DNA of 8,069 bases from Methanothrix sp. (GTDB lineage Archaea > Halobacteriota > Methanosarcinia > Methanotrichales > Methanotrichaceae), in contig JAABPZ010000056.1 in the NCBI GenBank assembly GCA_011391755.1, positions 1 through 8,069 on the forward strand. Direction: 5' to 3'. The notes under the pieces were generated by a model. The model saw nothing but the letters and a program-made list of their open reading frames with translations, ran no database searches and was not told the origin of the DNA. Of the stretch, positions 1-6,104 are shown in pieces (position 1 is the stretch's first letter; each line of letters opens with the position of its first letter). The position numbers and the translations under genes were made by a program.

Positions 1-1134
1 TTCCAGCGAGCCGATAGCGTCTGCTTTTAGGATCACGCCCTCGCTCTCGGCATCGATACGCACCGCTTCGAGCTCGGACTTCAACTCCAGGGAAAGTGCC
101 TCCACCTCTTCCACACAGGTAACCACTCGAATGGTTGATCCTGCCAGAGCGTTCTCCAATTTGGGTGCCGCGATCTTCACACCAGATGCTGCCGCCACAT
201 GCTTTACCGGCAGAAATCGCTCCTCGCTTCGAATCTCCGTCAGAGGCTTGGGCTTGAGCAGGGCTCTTATCTTTGTGACGATAGGCTCATGAGCCGTGCC
301 CACAATTACCGTATCGCCCGAGTTGAATTCGCCGTTGTAGAGGATAACGTCTAAGGTCGTACCCAGACCCTTCTCCTCTTTTACCTCTAATATCGTGCCC
401 ACACCTGGACCGGTAGCCGTTAGCTTCAGATTATCCTTCAAAAATCTCTGGGCCAGCCCTACCAAAATCATGAGAATATCAGGTACCCCTTCACCGGTGA
501 TAGCGCTGATGGGCACAATTCCAATTGTTTTGGTGAAGTCGGTGATTCGATCATACCTCTCCCCGTCAAATCCGCGCTTATAGAGCTCGCCCACCAGCTC
601 GTAGATCTTTGTATCCAGCACCCCGGTTACTCTTTCATTTTGCACCTTGATGCTTCTGGCAAATGGAGCGTTGGCTACAGGATGCCAGCCGCCGATGCGA
701 TCCATCTTGTTGGCTGCGACGACAAAGGGAGTCTTAAAGCGCTTGAGAATGGCCAGCGACTCGATGGTCTGGGGCTGGAAGCCCTCGTTAACGTCCACAA
801 TCAGCACGGCTAAATCAGCCAGAGAGCCGCCTCTACTTCGCATGGAGGTGAAAGCATGATGTCCCGGCGTATCGATGAACAGCAGCCCGGGAATCTGCAT
901 CTCTTTGCCGAAATTCGATCCACAAAACTCCTGGATCACGCTTAGCGGAACCTCTGTGGCTCCAATATGCTGGGTGATCAGCCCGGCTTCGCCCTTGGCA
1001 ACCGCCGTTCCCCTGATCTTATCTAAAAGAGAGGTCTTGCCGTGGTCCACATGCCCCATCACCACTACTATGGGTGTTCTGAGGTTGGACTCATCGTCCT
1101 TCGCTTTACCGGCTTTTTTGGACTTCTGTTGCAT
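1..1134 (-). CDS. infB: Translation initiation factor aIF5B (IF2 family), 3' part cut by window edge
   Basis: This translational GTPase promotes ribosomal subunit joining with the initiator tRNA in the cytoplasm. The first 378 codons are present; archaeal members run to roughly 600 residues, so the last part of domain 3 and domain 4 lie beyond the left edge. All GTPase motifs are readable: P-loop GHVDHGKTS (27-35), the switch I threonine region GATEV (58-62), DTPGH (88-92), NKMD (142-145) and SAITGEG further on, followed by the beta-barrel domain 2 with LEVKEEKGLGTT. No intein interrupts the visible part. The start is the first ATG after an in-frame TAA, with no GTG or TTG between. No clear Shine-Dalgarno precedes it. 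It lies 99 nt downstream of ndk, and a hairpin and TATA-like boxes in that gap suggest it may have its own promoter. Confidence 0.97.
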   Translation of the reverse strand, partial: MQQKSKKAGKAKDDESNLRTPIVVVMGHVDHGKTSLLDKIRGTAVAKGEAGLITQHIGATEVPLSVIQEFCGSNFGKEMQIPGLLFIDTPGHHAFTSMRSRGGSLADLAVLIVDVNEGFQPQTIESLAILKRFKTPFVVAANKMDRIGGWHPVANAPFARSIKVQNERVTGVLDTKIYELVGELYKRGFDGERYDRITDFTKTIGIVPISAITGEGVPDILMILVGLAQRFLKDNLKLTATGPGVGTILEVKEEKGLGTTLDVILYNGEFNSGDTVIVGTAHEPIVTKIRALLKPKPLTEIRSEERFLPVKHVAAASGVKIAAPKLENALAGSTIRVVTCVEEVEALSLELKSELEAVRIDAESEGVILKADAIGSLE

Positions 1135-1184
1135 ACGGTCGCGCCCTGAAAGAAGTAAGTCTAAAAATTACGTTTCATTCTTAT

Positions 1185-1195
1185 GAATTTAAAAG
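1185..1195 (-). promoter_or_regulatory. Candidate TATA box for infB
   Basis: On the minus strand the gap between ndk and infB reads CTTTTAAATTC here, a fair archaeal TATA element. Transcription would start near 1160-1165, about 30 nt before the infB ATG. A second A/T block, TAATTTTTAG at 1161-1170, could instead give a nearly leaderless start, which would fit the missing Shine-Dalgarno. The two cannot be told apart from sequence. Confidence 0.3.
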
Positions 1196-1206
1196 CTCCG
1201 ATGAGT

Positions 1207-1224
1207 GGAGGCAGAAATGCCTCC
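1207..1224 (-). terminator. Stem-loop between ndk and infB (terminator or processing site)
   Basis: A perfect 7-bp stem GGAGGCA/TGCCTCC encloses a 4-nt loop just after the ndk stop codon. On the minus (transcribed) strand the loop is TTTC; on the plus strand it is GAAA. A TTTT run follows about 12 nt downstream. It could attenuate transcription between ndk and infB or act as an RNA processing site. Archaeal termination depends mainly on U-runs, so the hairpin's role is inferred. Confidence 0.4.
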
Positions 1225-1233
1225 TGCCTGATC

Positions 1234-1665
1234 TCACTCGTAGAGCCATTCTTCATCTATTCGCTTGTAGGCTACCAGTTCGCCAGTGCAAAAATGCAGC
1301 GCGATCTCGCGAGTCGCGGATGTGGTCGAATCCGAGGCGTGCACCACATTTCGTCCGGTCTCAATGGCCAGATCCCCTCGAATAGTTCCAGAGACGGCAT
1401 CTACCGGATTGGTAGCGCCGTTCATCTTTCTCATGGCGGAAATTGCGCCCCGCCCCTCAATTACCATAGAGACGGATGGGCCGGAGGTGATGAAATCTAC
1501 CAGATCCTGGTAAAACTTCTTGCCTACGTGCTCCACGTAGTGCTCTTTGGCCTTCTCCACCGGCATTAGAGCGAGCTTCATAGCCACTATCTTGAAGCCT
1601 TTCTCCTCGATGCGCTGCAGTATCTTGCCAATGAGAGCGCGTTGCACACCATCGGGCTTTACCAT
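1234..1665 (-). CDS. ndk: Nucleoside diphosphate kinase, start codon unclear
   Basis: The enzyme transfers the gamma-phosphate of ATP to NDPs through a phosphohistidine in the cytoplasm. The product from the first ATG is 143 aa. It shows the nucleotide-binding start MVKPDGVQR, GTIRGDLAI (93-101) and the catalytic histidine H109 in NVVHASDS, so the enzyme should be active if complete. The family normally begins M-E-R-T-F-V-MVKPDG. Those six positions are encoded here immediately upstream in frame (L-E-R-T-F-V, 1666-1683), but the codon in the usual Met position is TTA. The only other non-stop codons back to the in-frame TAA at 1696-1698 are GCC, CTG, GCG and GAG. Translation therefore starts either at this ATG, losing strand beta-1 residues, or at a non-standard codon. 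rpl24e ends 30 nt upstream in the same frame; infB follows after a hairpin. Confidence 0.93.
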   Translation of the reverse strand: MVKPDGVQRALIGKILQRIEEKGFKIVAMKLALMPVEKAKEHYVEHVGKKFYQDLVDFITSGPSVSMVIEGRGAISAMRKMNGATNPVDAVSGTIRGDLAIETGRNVVHASDSTTSATREIALHFCTGELVAYKRIDEEWLYE

Positions 1666-1695
1666 GACAAAGGTTCGCTCTAACTCCGCCAGGGC

Positions 1696-1866
1696 TTATG
1701 CCCCCTTTCTGGCCCACTTGGTTCTTCTCGTTACACGGCCAAGGGCTACGTTATTCTCGCACTTGGCTGAGCAAAAGTAAAATACCGTGCCGTCTTTTTT
1801 GGCATAAAGCTTGCCCGTGCCCGGCTCGATGGTCTTACTGCAAAAGGAACACTTTCTCGCTTCCAT
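1696..1866 (-). CDS. rpl24e: Large subunit ribosomal protein L24e
   Basis: This is a 56-residue zinc-ribbon protein of the archaeal large ribosomal subunit. The sequence begins [20 protein letters not shown]. Zinc ligands are C6/C9 and C32/C36 (CxxC and CxxxC), and the end is basic ([10 protein letters not shown]), all standard for L24e at normal length. The start is supported by AGGTGATG about 8 nt upstream, which overlaps the rps28e stop codon; the gap to rps28e is 7 nt, so the two are probably translationally coupled. The ndk frame follows after its TAA in the same reading frame. Confidence 0.96.
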   Translation of the reverse strand: MEARKCSFCSKTIEPGTGKLYAKKDGTVFYFCSAKCENNVALGRVTRRTKWARKGA

Positions 1867-1873
1867 TCTTCCA

Positions 1874-2086
1874 TCACCTGCTGGTAAGCTTCTTGGCTTC
1901 TCTGGCAGTCTCGAGCAGCATCATGACATCGCCCATGCGGATGGGTCCCATGCAATTCCTGGTGATAATGCGGCCCTTGTTGTTGCCCTCCAGGATACGG
2001 CACTTGATCTGCGTCGCCTCGCCATGCATGCCGGTAACGCCGATGACCTCGATAACTTCTGCCGCTACTCCGTTCTCATCCTCCAT
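1874..2086 (-). CDS. rps28e: Small subunit ribosomal protein S28e
   Basis: This 70-residue OB-fold protein of the archaeal/eukaryotic small ribosomal subunit has the normal length for the family. Typical blocks are [19 protein letters not shown] in the first half, [10 protein letters not shown] in the middle and the closing [16 protein letters not shown]. The ATG lies 10 nt after the rpl7ae stop. An AGGTGA ribosome binding site overlaps that stop codon, pointing to coupled translation with L7Ae upstream and L24e downstream. Confidence 0.96.
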   Translation of the reverse strand: MEDENGVAAEVIEVIGVTGMHGEATQIKCRILEGNNKGRIITRNCMGPIRMGDVMMLLETAREAKKLTSR

Positions 2087-2096
2087 CGGATCTCAC

Positions 2097-2465
2097 CTAC
2101 TTCAATGCTGCCACTTTCTGGACGATTTCATCAAGCAACTCTTTTGCCTTTCCAGGCTCCACGATCGCCGCAGCGGCGCTCTTTACGCTAAGGCCGGCAG
2201 CAGCTCCAAGCTCGCTCTGCTTCTTGACATAGATATAAGGTGTCTTCTTCTCTTCGCAAAGAGCTGGAATATGTGCCACAATCTCAGGAGGGGTAACATC
2301 TTCGCCGACAATAACCAGGCGAGCTACACCGCGCTCGATGGCCTTGGTGGCCTCGTTGGTTCCCTTCTTTATTCTGCCTGTATCACGAGCCATTTCGAGG
2401 GCTTCAAGAGACATGGTGGCCAGCTCAGCTGGAACATCAAATCTTACGAATATTGGTCTTGCCAT
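2097..2465 (-). CDS. rpl7ae: Ribosomal protein L7Ae, kink-turn RNA binding protein
   Basis: L7Ae binds kink-turns in 23S rRNA, in box C/D and H/ACA guide RNPs and in archaeal RNase P. At 122 aa this is full length. The RNA-contacting motif [13 protein letters not shown] (34-46) is intact, followed by [20 protein letters not shown] (69-80) and SELGAAAGL (84-92). The start ATG has a strong AGGAGAT six nt upstream. It leads the tight rpl7ae-rps28e-rpl24e-ndk run that is typical of euryarchaea. Its leader contains a candidate kink-turn covering the ribosome binding site, annotated separately, so autoregulation is possible. Confidence 0.97.
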   Translation of the reverse strand: MARPIFVRFDVPAELATMSLEALEMARDTGRIKKGTNEATKAIERGVARLVIVGEDVTPPEIVAHIPALCEEKKTPYIYVKKQSELGAAAGLSVKSAAAAIVEPGKAKELLDEIVQKVAALK

Positions 2466-2471
2466 AACTTA

Positions 2472-2516
2472 ATCTCCTTCCGGGCAGCTTGCCCATCATC
2501 ATTCATCGCAGTAGAT
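2472..2516 (-). promoter_or_regulatory. Possible kink-turn in the rpl7ae leader sequestering the Shine-Dalgarno
   Basis: Read on the minus strand, the leader has hairpin UGGGCA-AGC-UGCCCG (2495-2481). It is preceded directly by GA (2497-2496) and followed directly by GA (2480-2479), the arrangement of the tandem G-A pairs of a kink-turn. Below it, AUCUACU (2516-2510) can pair 6 of 7 with AGGAGAU (2478-2472), which is the ribosome binding site. The loop between the outer stem and the GA on the 5' side is about 12 nt, longer than the usual 3. L7Ae control of its own mRNA through a kink-turn is, to my knowledge, reported for Archaeoglobus. A weak point: the nearby TATA box would place the RNA start at about 2510, which would remove the 5' outer strand. 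Confidence 0.3.
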
Positions 2517-2530
2517 CAGCCATTAGCTCC

Positions 2531-2543
2531 ATATGTAAAAAGG
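2531..2543 (-). promoter_or_regulatory. Candidate TATA box for the rpl7ae operon
   Basis: The minus strand reads CCTTTTTACATAT in the 83-bp gap upstream of rpl7ae. It is the only A/T-rich element of TATA type in this gap and would start transcription about 45 nt before the ATG. It lies just after the stop codon of the upstream exported-protein gene; the T-run could also help terminate that transcript. Confidence 0.35.
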
Positions 2544-2548
2544 TTGCG

Positions 2549-3409
2549 CTACGGCCCGAGAAGAGCCATCAGCACATTTTGCAGATTTTCCCGGGCCACA
2601 AGTCCGGATATTTCCATCTCGGAGCCAGTAGTTGAATAGCTGAGATTGTTTTTCGTGGCGATTTCCCCCGCCTTGCTGCCCACACTTGCCAAGGGCTGCA
2701 AATACCGGGCAAACAGATCAAAGCCCTGGTCCGGGCTTTTTGCTACTTTTACGCCCAGGTAGAATTCCTTGTATCCTCCGGAGAGGGGCATGCCACTACC
2801 GCCACTGCCCAGAGCCGCCACCTGCAGGTCAGCTTGCTCATCACCGATCAGAGTGAAGCTCTCGGCGGACAGGCCTCCGGTGATCACATCCAAGACCTGT
2901 CGTACTGAGTCCTGCGTCCCAAAGAGGGACGGCTTCCCATACACGATTGCGAAATCGGTTCCTGCCGGAATCATCATGTAATCCTGATAGGGAATTACCA
3001 GGCCATTGTAGCCTACCACGTAGGGCATAATCTCGTGAAACTCCGTCCAGGTACCATTGAAATCGACATGAGCCAGCGTTTCAATCTTGGTGCTGTAAAT
3101 CTGGCTTCCGTAGCTGAGGCCCAGGGACTGGGGCAGAGCTGCGGTTGCGGCATCGGTAAGATTCTGCGATGCACTCAGGTTGATCCAGTATGCCATGACG
3201 GTACTCTCCGGGGATATCTGCAAGGCATCCTGTAGTCCCCCAAAGTCCCATTCCACTAAGCGGCCCTGCATCCCAAAGGTCTGCAAAGAGTCATTTCCCG
3301 ATGGCACAACAACGTTCTCGTTCTGGTCGTTTCCCCTCAGCACGAAACCTGCAAAGGCGGAGAGCACCATAATCGCGCCTACAAAGATAGCAAAAGCCTT
3401 AGATTTCAT
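2549..3409 (-). CDS. Unrecognised exported, membrane-anchored protein
   Basis: I do not recognise this 286-aa product. After a short basic start (MKSKAF) there is one hydrophobic stretch, about residues 5-24, then a polar, soluble-looking body. This suggests a signal peptide or N-terminal anchor with the body outside the membrane. No lipobox cysteine follows the stretch. The body has several N-x-S/T sites (for example NDS, NLS, NLT, NGT), a glycine/serine-rich piece (GSGGSGMPLSGG) and no catalytic motif that I can name. A GTG six nt upstream (3415) is also in frame, but the TATA box at 3431-3440 would put the RNA start at about 3409-3410, favouring the ATG and a leaderless message. It sits between the DHPS-like gene and rpl7ae on the same strand; a functional link to either is not shown. 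Confidence 0.8.
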   Translation of the reverse strand: MKSKAFAIFVGAIMVLSAFAGFVLRGNDQNENVVVPSGNDSLQTFGMQGRLVEWDFGGLQDALQISPESTVMAYWINLSASQNLTDAATAALPQSLGLSYGSQIYSTKIETLAHVDFNGTWTEFHEIMPYVVGYNGLVIPYQDYMMIPAGTDFAIVYGKPSLFGTQDSVRQVLDVITGGLSAESFTLIGDEQADLQVAALGSGGSGMPLSGGYKEFYLGVKVAKSPDQGFDLFARYLQPLASVGSKAGEIATKNNLSYSTTGSEMEISGLVARENLQNVLMALLGP

Positions 3410-3430
3410 CCGCACCTATGTCGCGAGACC

Positions 3431-3440
3431 AAATATTTAA
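3431..3440 (-). promoter_or_regulatory. TATA box, probably for a leaderless transcript
   Basis: The minus strand reads TTAAATATTT, a good archaeal TATA element. Its centre is about 26 nt from the ATG at 3409, so RNA would begin at or next to the start codon. It overlaps the stop codon of the upstream DHPS-like gene (TAA, 3439-3437). Confidence 0.45.
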
Positions 3441-4894
3441 CGTTTCTCCGAGGAGCAGAGGGGTTCGTCCTGGACATAGCTTCTTTTCAGGCGAAGAGCG
3501 ATCTCTGCCCTCTCCAGTTCGCGACCCAGGTATCCGGCATGGTCCAGGCGGCTGACCAAACCCCGCTCGATGAGTGTATTGAGGATGTCGCGAGCATTCC
3601 TTCCCGCCACAGTTTCGCTGCCGTTTTGAGCCATAATCGATCCCTGGGTGAGAAATATCCTGAAGCTTCCACAGCCGTCCGGCTCGTAATTGTGACCTTC
3701 TTTTGCTGGCAGGAACGTTTCGGGCATGGCTTCCTCCGGCAGGCGTCGCTTCTCCTTCAAGATGAGCAGGTCAAGGCCCAGGTCTTTGGGAGGCGCGCTG
3801 CGCTCTCGGGCCAGCAGCATCATTCTCGAAGCCAGGGCAAGCTCGTGCACGCTTCCTGATGCCTTGGCGCTATACTCCGGTGTGAAGAGGATAGAGGCCT
3901 GCATCTCCGCACCCAGGGCGGCCAAGAGGGCATTGACGCCCACGGTATCGGCGTCCAATAGCTCAGTGACATTGCCTGCTCCAAAAAAGAGAGGGATATG
4001 GGGATGATCCTGCGAGAAGAGCCTGTACCTTTGCAGCGAAACGGCCAGTCCCTGCAGAGGCGGGTCGAGAACCGGATCCGCGATAATGGTTATTCCCATC
4101 TCCTCTGCCAAAGCCAGGTTCTCCTGCAAACTAATGGAACCGGGACCAGGAATGATCACGGCTGGCGTGCCCGCCCTGGCCACCGCCTCGCCTACCAGGG
4201 GAAGATTGCCGGCGTTTAAGCTGAGAAGCAGATCGGCCCCGGCTTGCAAGCCTGCCAGGATCAACTCGCACTTAATGGTATCAATGCTTATGGGAAGGTT
4301 TGTGGCCTTTCGGGCGATTTGCAGCGCGGCTTTCACCTGATCTGGCTCGCCATCAAGCGGGATACCAAGGTCAATCATATCTGCGCCCTGCCCCTCATAG
4401 TAGCGGATTCTTTTCGTCAACGCCGCCGGGCTGCAGCGCGTGGCATCGACGATCTCAGCCAGAACCTTCATGCGAGAGCTGCCCCCAATCTTGACGCCCC
4501 TAATCTGGAGCGGCGCGCTGGCCTGCGCCTCCAGCCTCTCCAACTCGCCTTGAGCCTGCTCTCTCATCTTTCCGCTCAAGAACCGGCAAGCAGGAACGGT
4601 GCGGGAGAGCTCGATCTTCCCACCCGCAAGGTGATGCAGCACCTCTTTCAGGTCCGCGGCATGCTTGGGCCCCAGGCGAATCTTGGCACCTAAGGCGCGC
4701 TCCGCTTCCCGAAAATCAGCAGTTATGGCGCCGGGAATTAAGATAAGGTCGTAGCCGCGGGGCGCAGCCTCCAGCAACAGCTTGGGTGTGATGAAGGCGG
4801 CTACCTCAACATCGGCCACCAGCACATCCGCATCTTTTGCAAAAGATCTGACCTGGGCTTCTGCCAGCCTGCCCGTGACCAGGAGGACTTTCAT
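3437..4894 (-). CDS. Dihydropteroate synthase-like protein (archaeal two-domain type)
   Basis: The 485-aa protein matches the archaeal DHPS-related family (TIGR00284, MJ0107-like) rather than bacterial FolP. Residues 1-128 form an N-terminal alpha/beta domain (MKVLLVTGRLAEAQ, YDLILIPGAI). Residues about 131-365 are a pterin-binding TIM barrel with GADMIDLGIPLDGEP (169-183), SIDT (203-206), SLNAGN (225-230), IIPGPGS (247-253), a DP in ADPVLDPP and FFGAGNVTELLDAD (303-316). A C-terminal domain (about 370-475) has FRIFLTQGSIMAQNG. Methanogens make tetrahydromethanopterin through DHPS-superfamily enzymes, so a role in, or binding of, methanopterin is plausible, but the exact reaction of this family is not settled to my knowledge. 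It starts 26 nt after the CARF regulator on the same strand, with no visible Shine-Dalgarno, so it may be co-transcribed with it. Confidence 0.88.
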   Translation of the reverse strand: MKVLLVTGRLAEAQVRSFAKDADVLVADVEVAAFITPKLLLEAAPRGYDLILIPGAITADFREAERALGAKIRLGPKHAADLKEVLHHLAGGKIELSRTVPACRFLSGKMREQAQGELERLEAQASAPLQIRGVKIGGSSRMKVLAEIVDATRCSPAALTKRIRYYEGQGADMIDLGIPLDGEPDQVKAALQIARKATNLPISIDTIKCELILAGLQAGADLLLSLNAGNLPLVGEAVARAGTPAVIIPGPGSISLQENLALAEEMGITIIADPVLDPPLQGLAVSLQRYRLFSQDHPHIPLFFGAGNVTELLDADTVGVNALLAALGAEMQASILFTPEYSAKASGSVHELALASRMMLLARERSAPPKDLGLDLLILKEKRRLPEEAMPETFLPAKEGHNYEPDGCGSFRIFLTQGSIMAQNGSETVAGRNARDILNTLIERGLVSRLDHAGYLGRELERAEIALRLKRSYVQDEPLCSSEKR

Positions 4895-4920
4895 GGTGGA
4901 GGTATTGTCAGTCTGATTGC

Positions 4921-5499
4921 TTAAAGCAGTATCTTCCCGGTCAGGGTTATTCTTACCTCTTTGGTCTTGCCCTTTTGCAGCAGATGCAAAGCGCCAAGAT
5001 CGGCCAGCCGGGCCACCTGGCGGGAGACGGTGCTCTCCGAGACATTGAGGCGCTTTGCGATATCGGTAATAGTAGTAGGCTGATTCATGCTTACGTCCTC
5101 TAAAATCCTCTTTTGCCGGTCTTCCAGAACAGCGGTGATATTAGGCAGGGCGACCTCATGGAGGCTCCGATCGATATCGCTGTAGTTGGTAGTCTTAAAA
5201 ATCTTCCCGGACGAGGAGAGGCAGGCGATGGCAAAGGCCAGGAAGATCTCCCGCGGCCCGCCTGAGAGGTTGGCGATGACCTGGCCCTCCGCCTTCTCCA
5301 GAAGAGCTTTTAGAGATACCACCATGCCCTCAAAATCCCGGTGATTGACACGGTGGATCTGCAGGTCGATGGAGCTGTCGATTTGGCGGGAGAGGTCCCG
5401 GATAGCCTGCACCGTCAGCTCGCCGCGCGTGTCCAACTCCACTTCGGGACGGATGAGGATGATGCAATCTTTGCCCTCCACTCCGTATTTCACAATCAA
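4921..5499 (-). CDS. csa3: Csa3-like CARF/winged-helix transcriptional regulator, short N-terminus
   Basis: The 192-aa protein has an N-terminal Rossmann-like CARF domain (about 1-115) with the ligand-binding block NLSGGPREI (77-85). A linker helix follows, then a C-terminal MarR/ArsR-type winged helix (about 125-190): ITDIAKRLNVSESTVSRQV (144-162) contains the recognition helix and KTKEVRITLTGK the wing. Csa3 proteins bind cyclic oligoadenylate-type ligands and regulate CRISPR adaptation genes and arrays, which fits the divergent cas1-cas2. The start is TTG, with AAAGGA six nt upstream; no ATG, GTG or TTG lies between it and the in-frame TAG. Relative to the usual domain, the first beta strand and its loop are missing: the product begins within what should be the first helix (IVKYGVEGKDCIILI). 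It could be a truncated allele, or its true 5' end could be frameshifted. A general CARF regulator not tied to CRISPR is the main alternative. Confidence 0.8.
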   Translation of the reverse strand: MIVKYGVEGKDCIILIRPEVELDTRGELTVQAIRDLSRQIDSSIDLQIHRVNHRDFEGMVVSLKALLEKAEGQVIANLSGGPREIFLAFAIACLSSSGKIFKTTNYSDIDRSLHEVALPNITAVLEDRQKRILEDVSMNQPTTITDIAKRLNVSESTVSRQVARLADLGALHLLQKGKTKEVRITLTGKILL

Positions 5500-5536
5500 T
5501 GCTTTTCCTTTGTGACAGTTGCATGATGCTGCAAAT

Positions 5537-5598
5537 GGCCGGTCGGGCCCAGGGGCACGAGTGCGAGGGGGCCACAGGGCAGGAGCCCGTCCCTAGGG
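5537..5598. repeat. Cluster of four short GC-rich inverted repeats upstream of csa3
   Basis: Four inverted repeats follow one another within 62 bp: GGCC-ggtcg-GGCC (5537-5549), GCACGAGTGC (5555-5564), GGGC-agga-GCCC (5577-5588) and the palindrome CCCTAGGG (5591-5598). If the csa3 promoter is the TTATATTC box near 5664, they would lie in a structured RNA leader of about 140 nt. They could also be sites for a dimeric winged-helix regulator. Function is not shown. Confidence 0.45.
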
Positions 5599-5780
5599 GG
5601 AGGCTCAAGCGCCGGGCGGTATTGGTAGTAGTAGCTGGTGGGATATCGTTTGCTTTTCAGGATTATATTCCGATGTGCTAATTTTAACCATTGGTTTACG
5701 GAATAGAACCACAGAGTCGCAGAGCGCACAGAGGACGAACGAACGGAGACGACGATTAACCTGGATTTTGGATCATAGCG
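5576..5780. repeat. Diverged tandem duplication, copy 1
   Basis: This segment is collinear with 5801-6005 at an offset of 224-226 bp. Matching landmarks, first position in copy 1 / copy 2: CCCT 5591/5816, TCAAG 5605/5829, TATTGGTA 5620/5844, TTTCAGG 5655/5880, TTTTAACC 5682/5907, CAGAGCGCA 5720/5946, CTGG 5761/5986. Copy 1 is clearly richer in G and C than copy 2, and many differences are transitions. The true edges may be near 5560 and 5785, which would make the copies directly adjacent. Confidence 0.65.
5710..5733. repeat. CACAGAG-type short tandem units (3 copies)
   Basis: CACAGAGT, CGCAGAGC and GCACAGAG follow directly on each other, units of 8-9 nt within copy 1 of the duplication. A degraded equivalent (GCACAGAGCGC) lies in copy 2 at 5943-5953. 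It resembles in style the CGCGAAG units between cas1 and cas2. Confidence 0.55.
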
Positions 5781-5800
5781 ATTTTCCTTGCAGGTATTGG

Positions 5801-6005
5801 AGGGAAGAAACTTTGCCCTGAAAGAAGTTCAAGTGCTTCATGATATTGGTAATGGTAGCTACCTAAGATCAAGCTGGCCTTTCAGGTTTATATTCTGGGA
5901 TGAGATTTTTAACCAGGGGTTTACTGACTATCACCACCGCAGGCACAGAGCGCAAAAAGGACGCTCAGTGACGAAGAGGTACGGTCTGGTGGTGTGGATA
6001 ACTGA
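5801..6005. repeat. Diverged tandem duplication, copy 2
   Basis: Second copy of the segment described at 5576-5780, lying upstream of cas1. It keeps the TTTATATTC box, the TTTTTAACC block and a CACAGAGCGCA stretch in the same order and spacing, so these are the best-conserved parts. The intervening sequence is A/T-enriched relative to copy 1. Confidence 0.65.
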
Positions 6006-6092
6006 TCAGACGAAAAACACTTTCACCCTGCGTACAAAGATATTAAACCTGAAGAGTTCCTGAACCTACAAGCAAAGGGATTGCTAGAGGTT

Positions 6093-6098
6093 AGAGGT
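6093..6098 (+). promoter_or_regulatory. Ribosome binding site that selects the cas1 GTG start
   Basis: AGAGGT lies 6 nt upstream of GTG 6105. The alternative TTG at 6081 has only a GGGA touching the start codon. Related archaeal Cas1 proteins begin QLVINTYGAYL after Met, which matches a start at 6105 exactly. Confidence 0.6.
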
Positions 6099-6104
6099 AA
6101 TGCT

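Larger units (their letters stand above)
5500..6104. other. 605-bp gene-poor region between divergent csa3 and cas1
   Basis: No convincing gene lies here. The csa3-proximal third is GC-rich with short inverted repeats; the rest is mostly two diverged copies of one segment. Promoter-like A/T boxes occur at 5661-5669 (TTATATTC type), at 5888-5896 (TTTATATTC) and at 6038-6047 (GATATTAAAC). The last would start cas1 RNA at about 6068. A 91-codon open frame at 5788-6063 spans the repeat and has no family-like features. The 33 codons directly upstream of cas1 in its own frame (6006-6104) are open and look protein-like (YKDIKPEEFLNLQAKGLLE), perhaps the remains of a lost upstream gene. Confidence 0.7.

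Noticed and set aside
1698..2639. 313-codon plus-strand frame opposite the ribosomal genes
   Set aside because: It is antisense to rpl24e, rps28e and rpl7ae, which are certain; its product is cysteine- and serine-rich without domain signs.
3413..3415. GTG as start of the exported protein
   Set aside because: It would lie upstream of the transcription start implied by the TATA box at 3431-3440; ATG 3409 fits a leaderless message better. Not excluded.
5788..6063. 91-codon plus-strand frame upstream of cas1
   Set aside because: It runs across the duplicated segment, has no family-like motif, no good ribosome binding site and unusual composition; treated as a chance frame.
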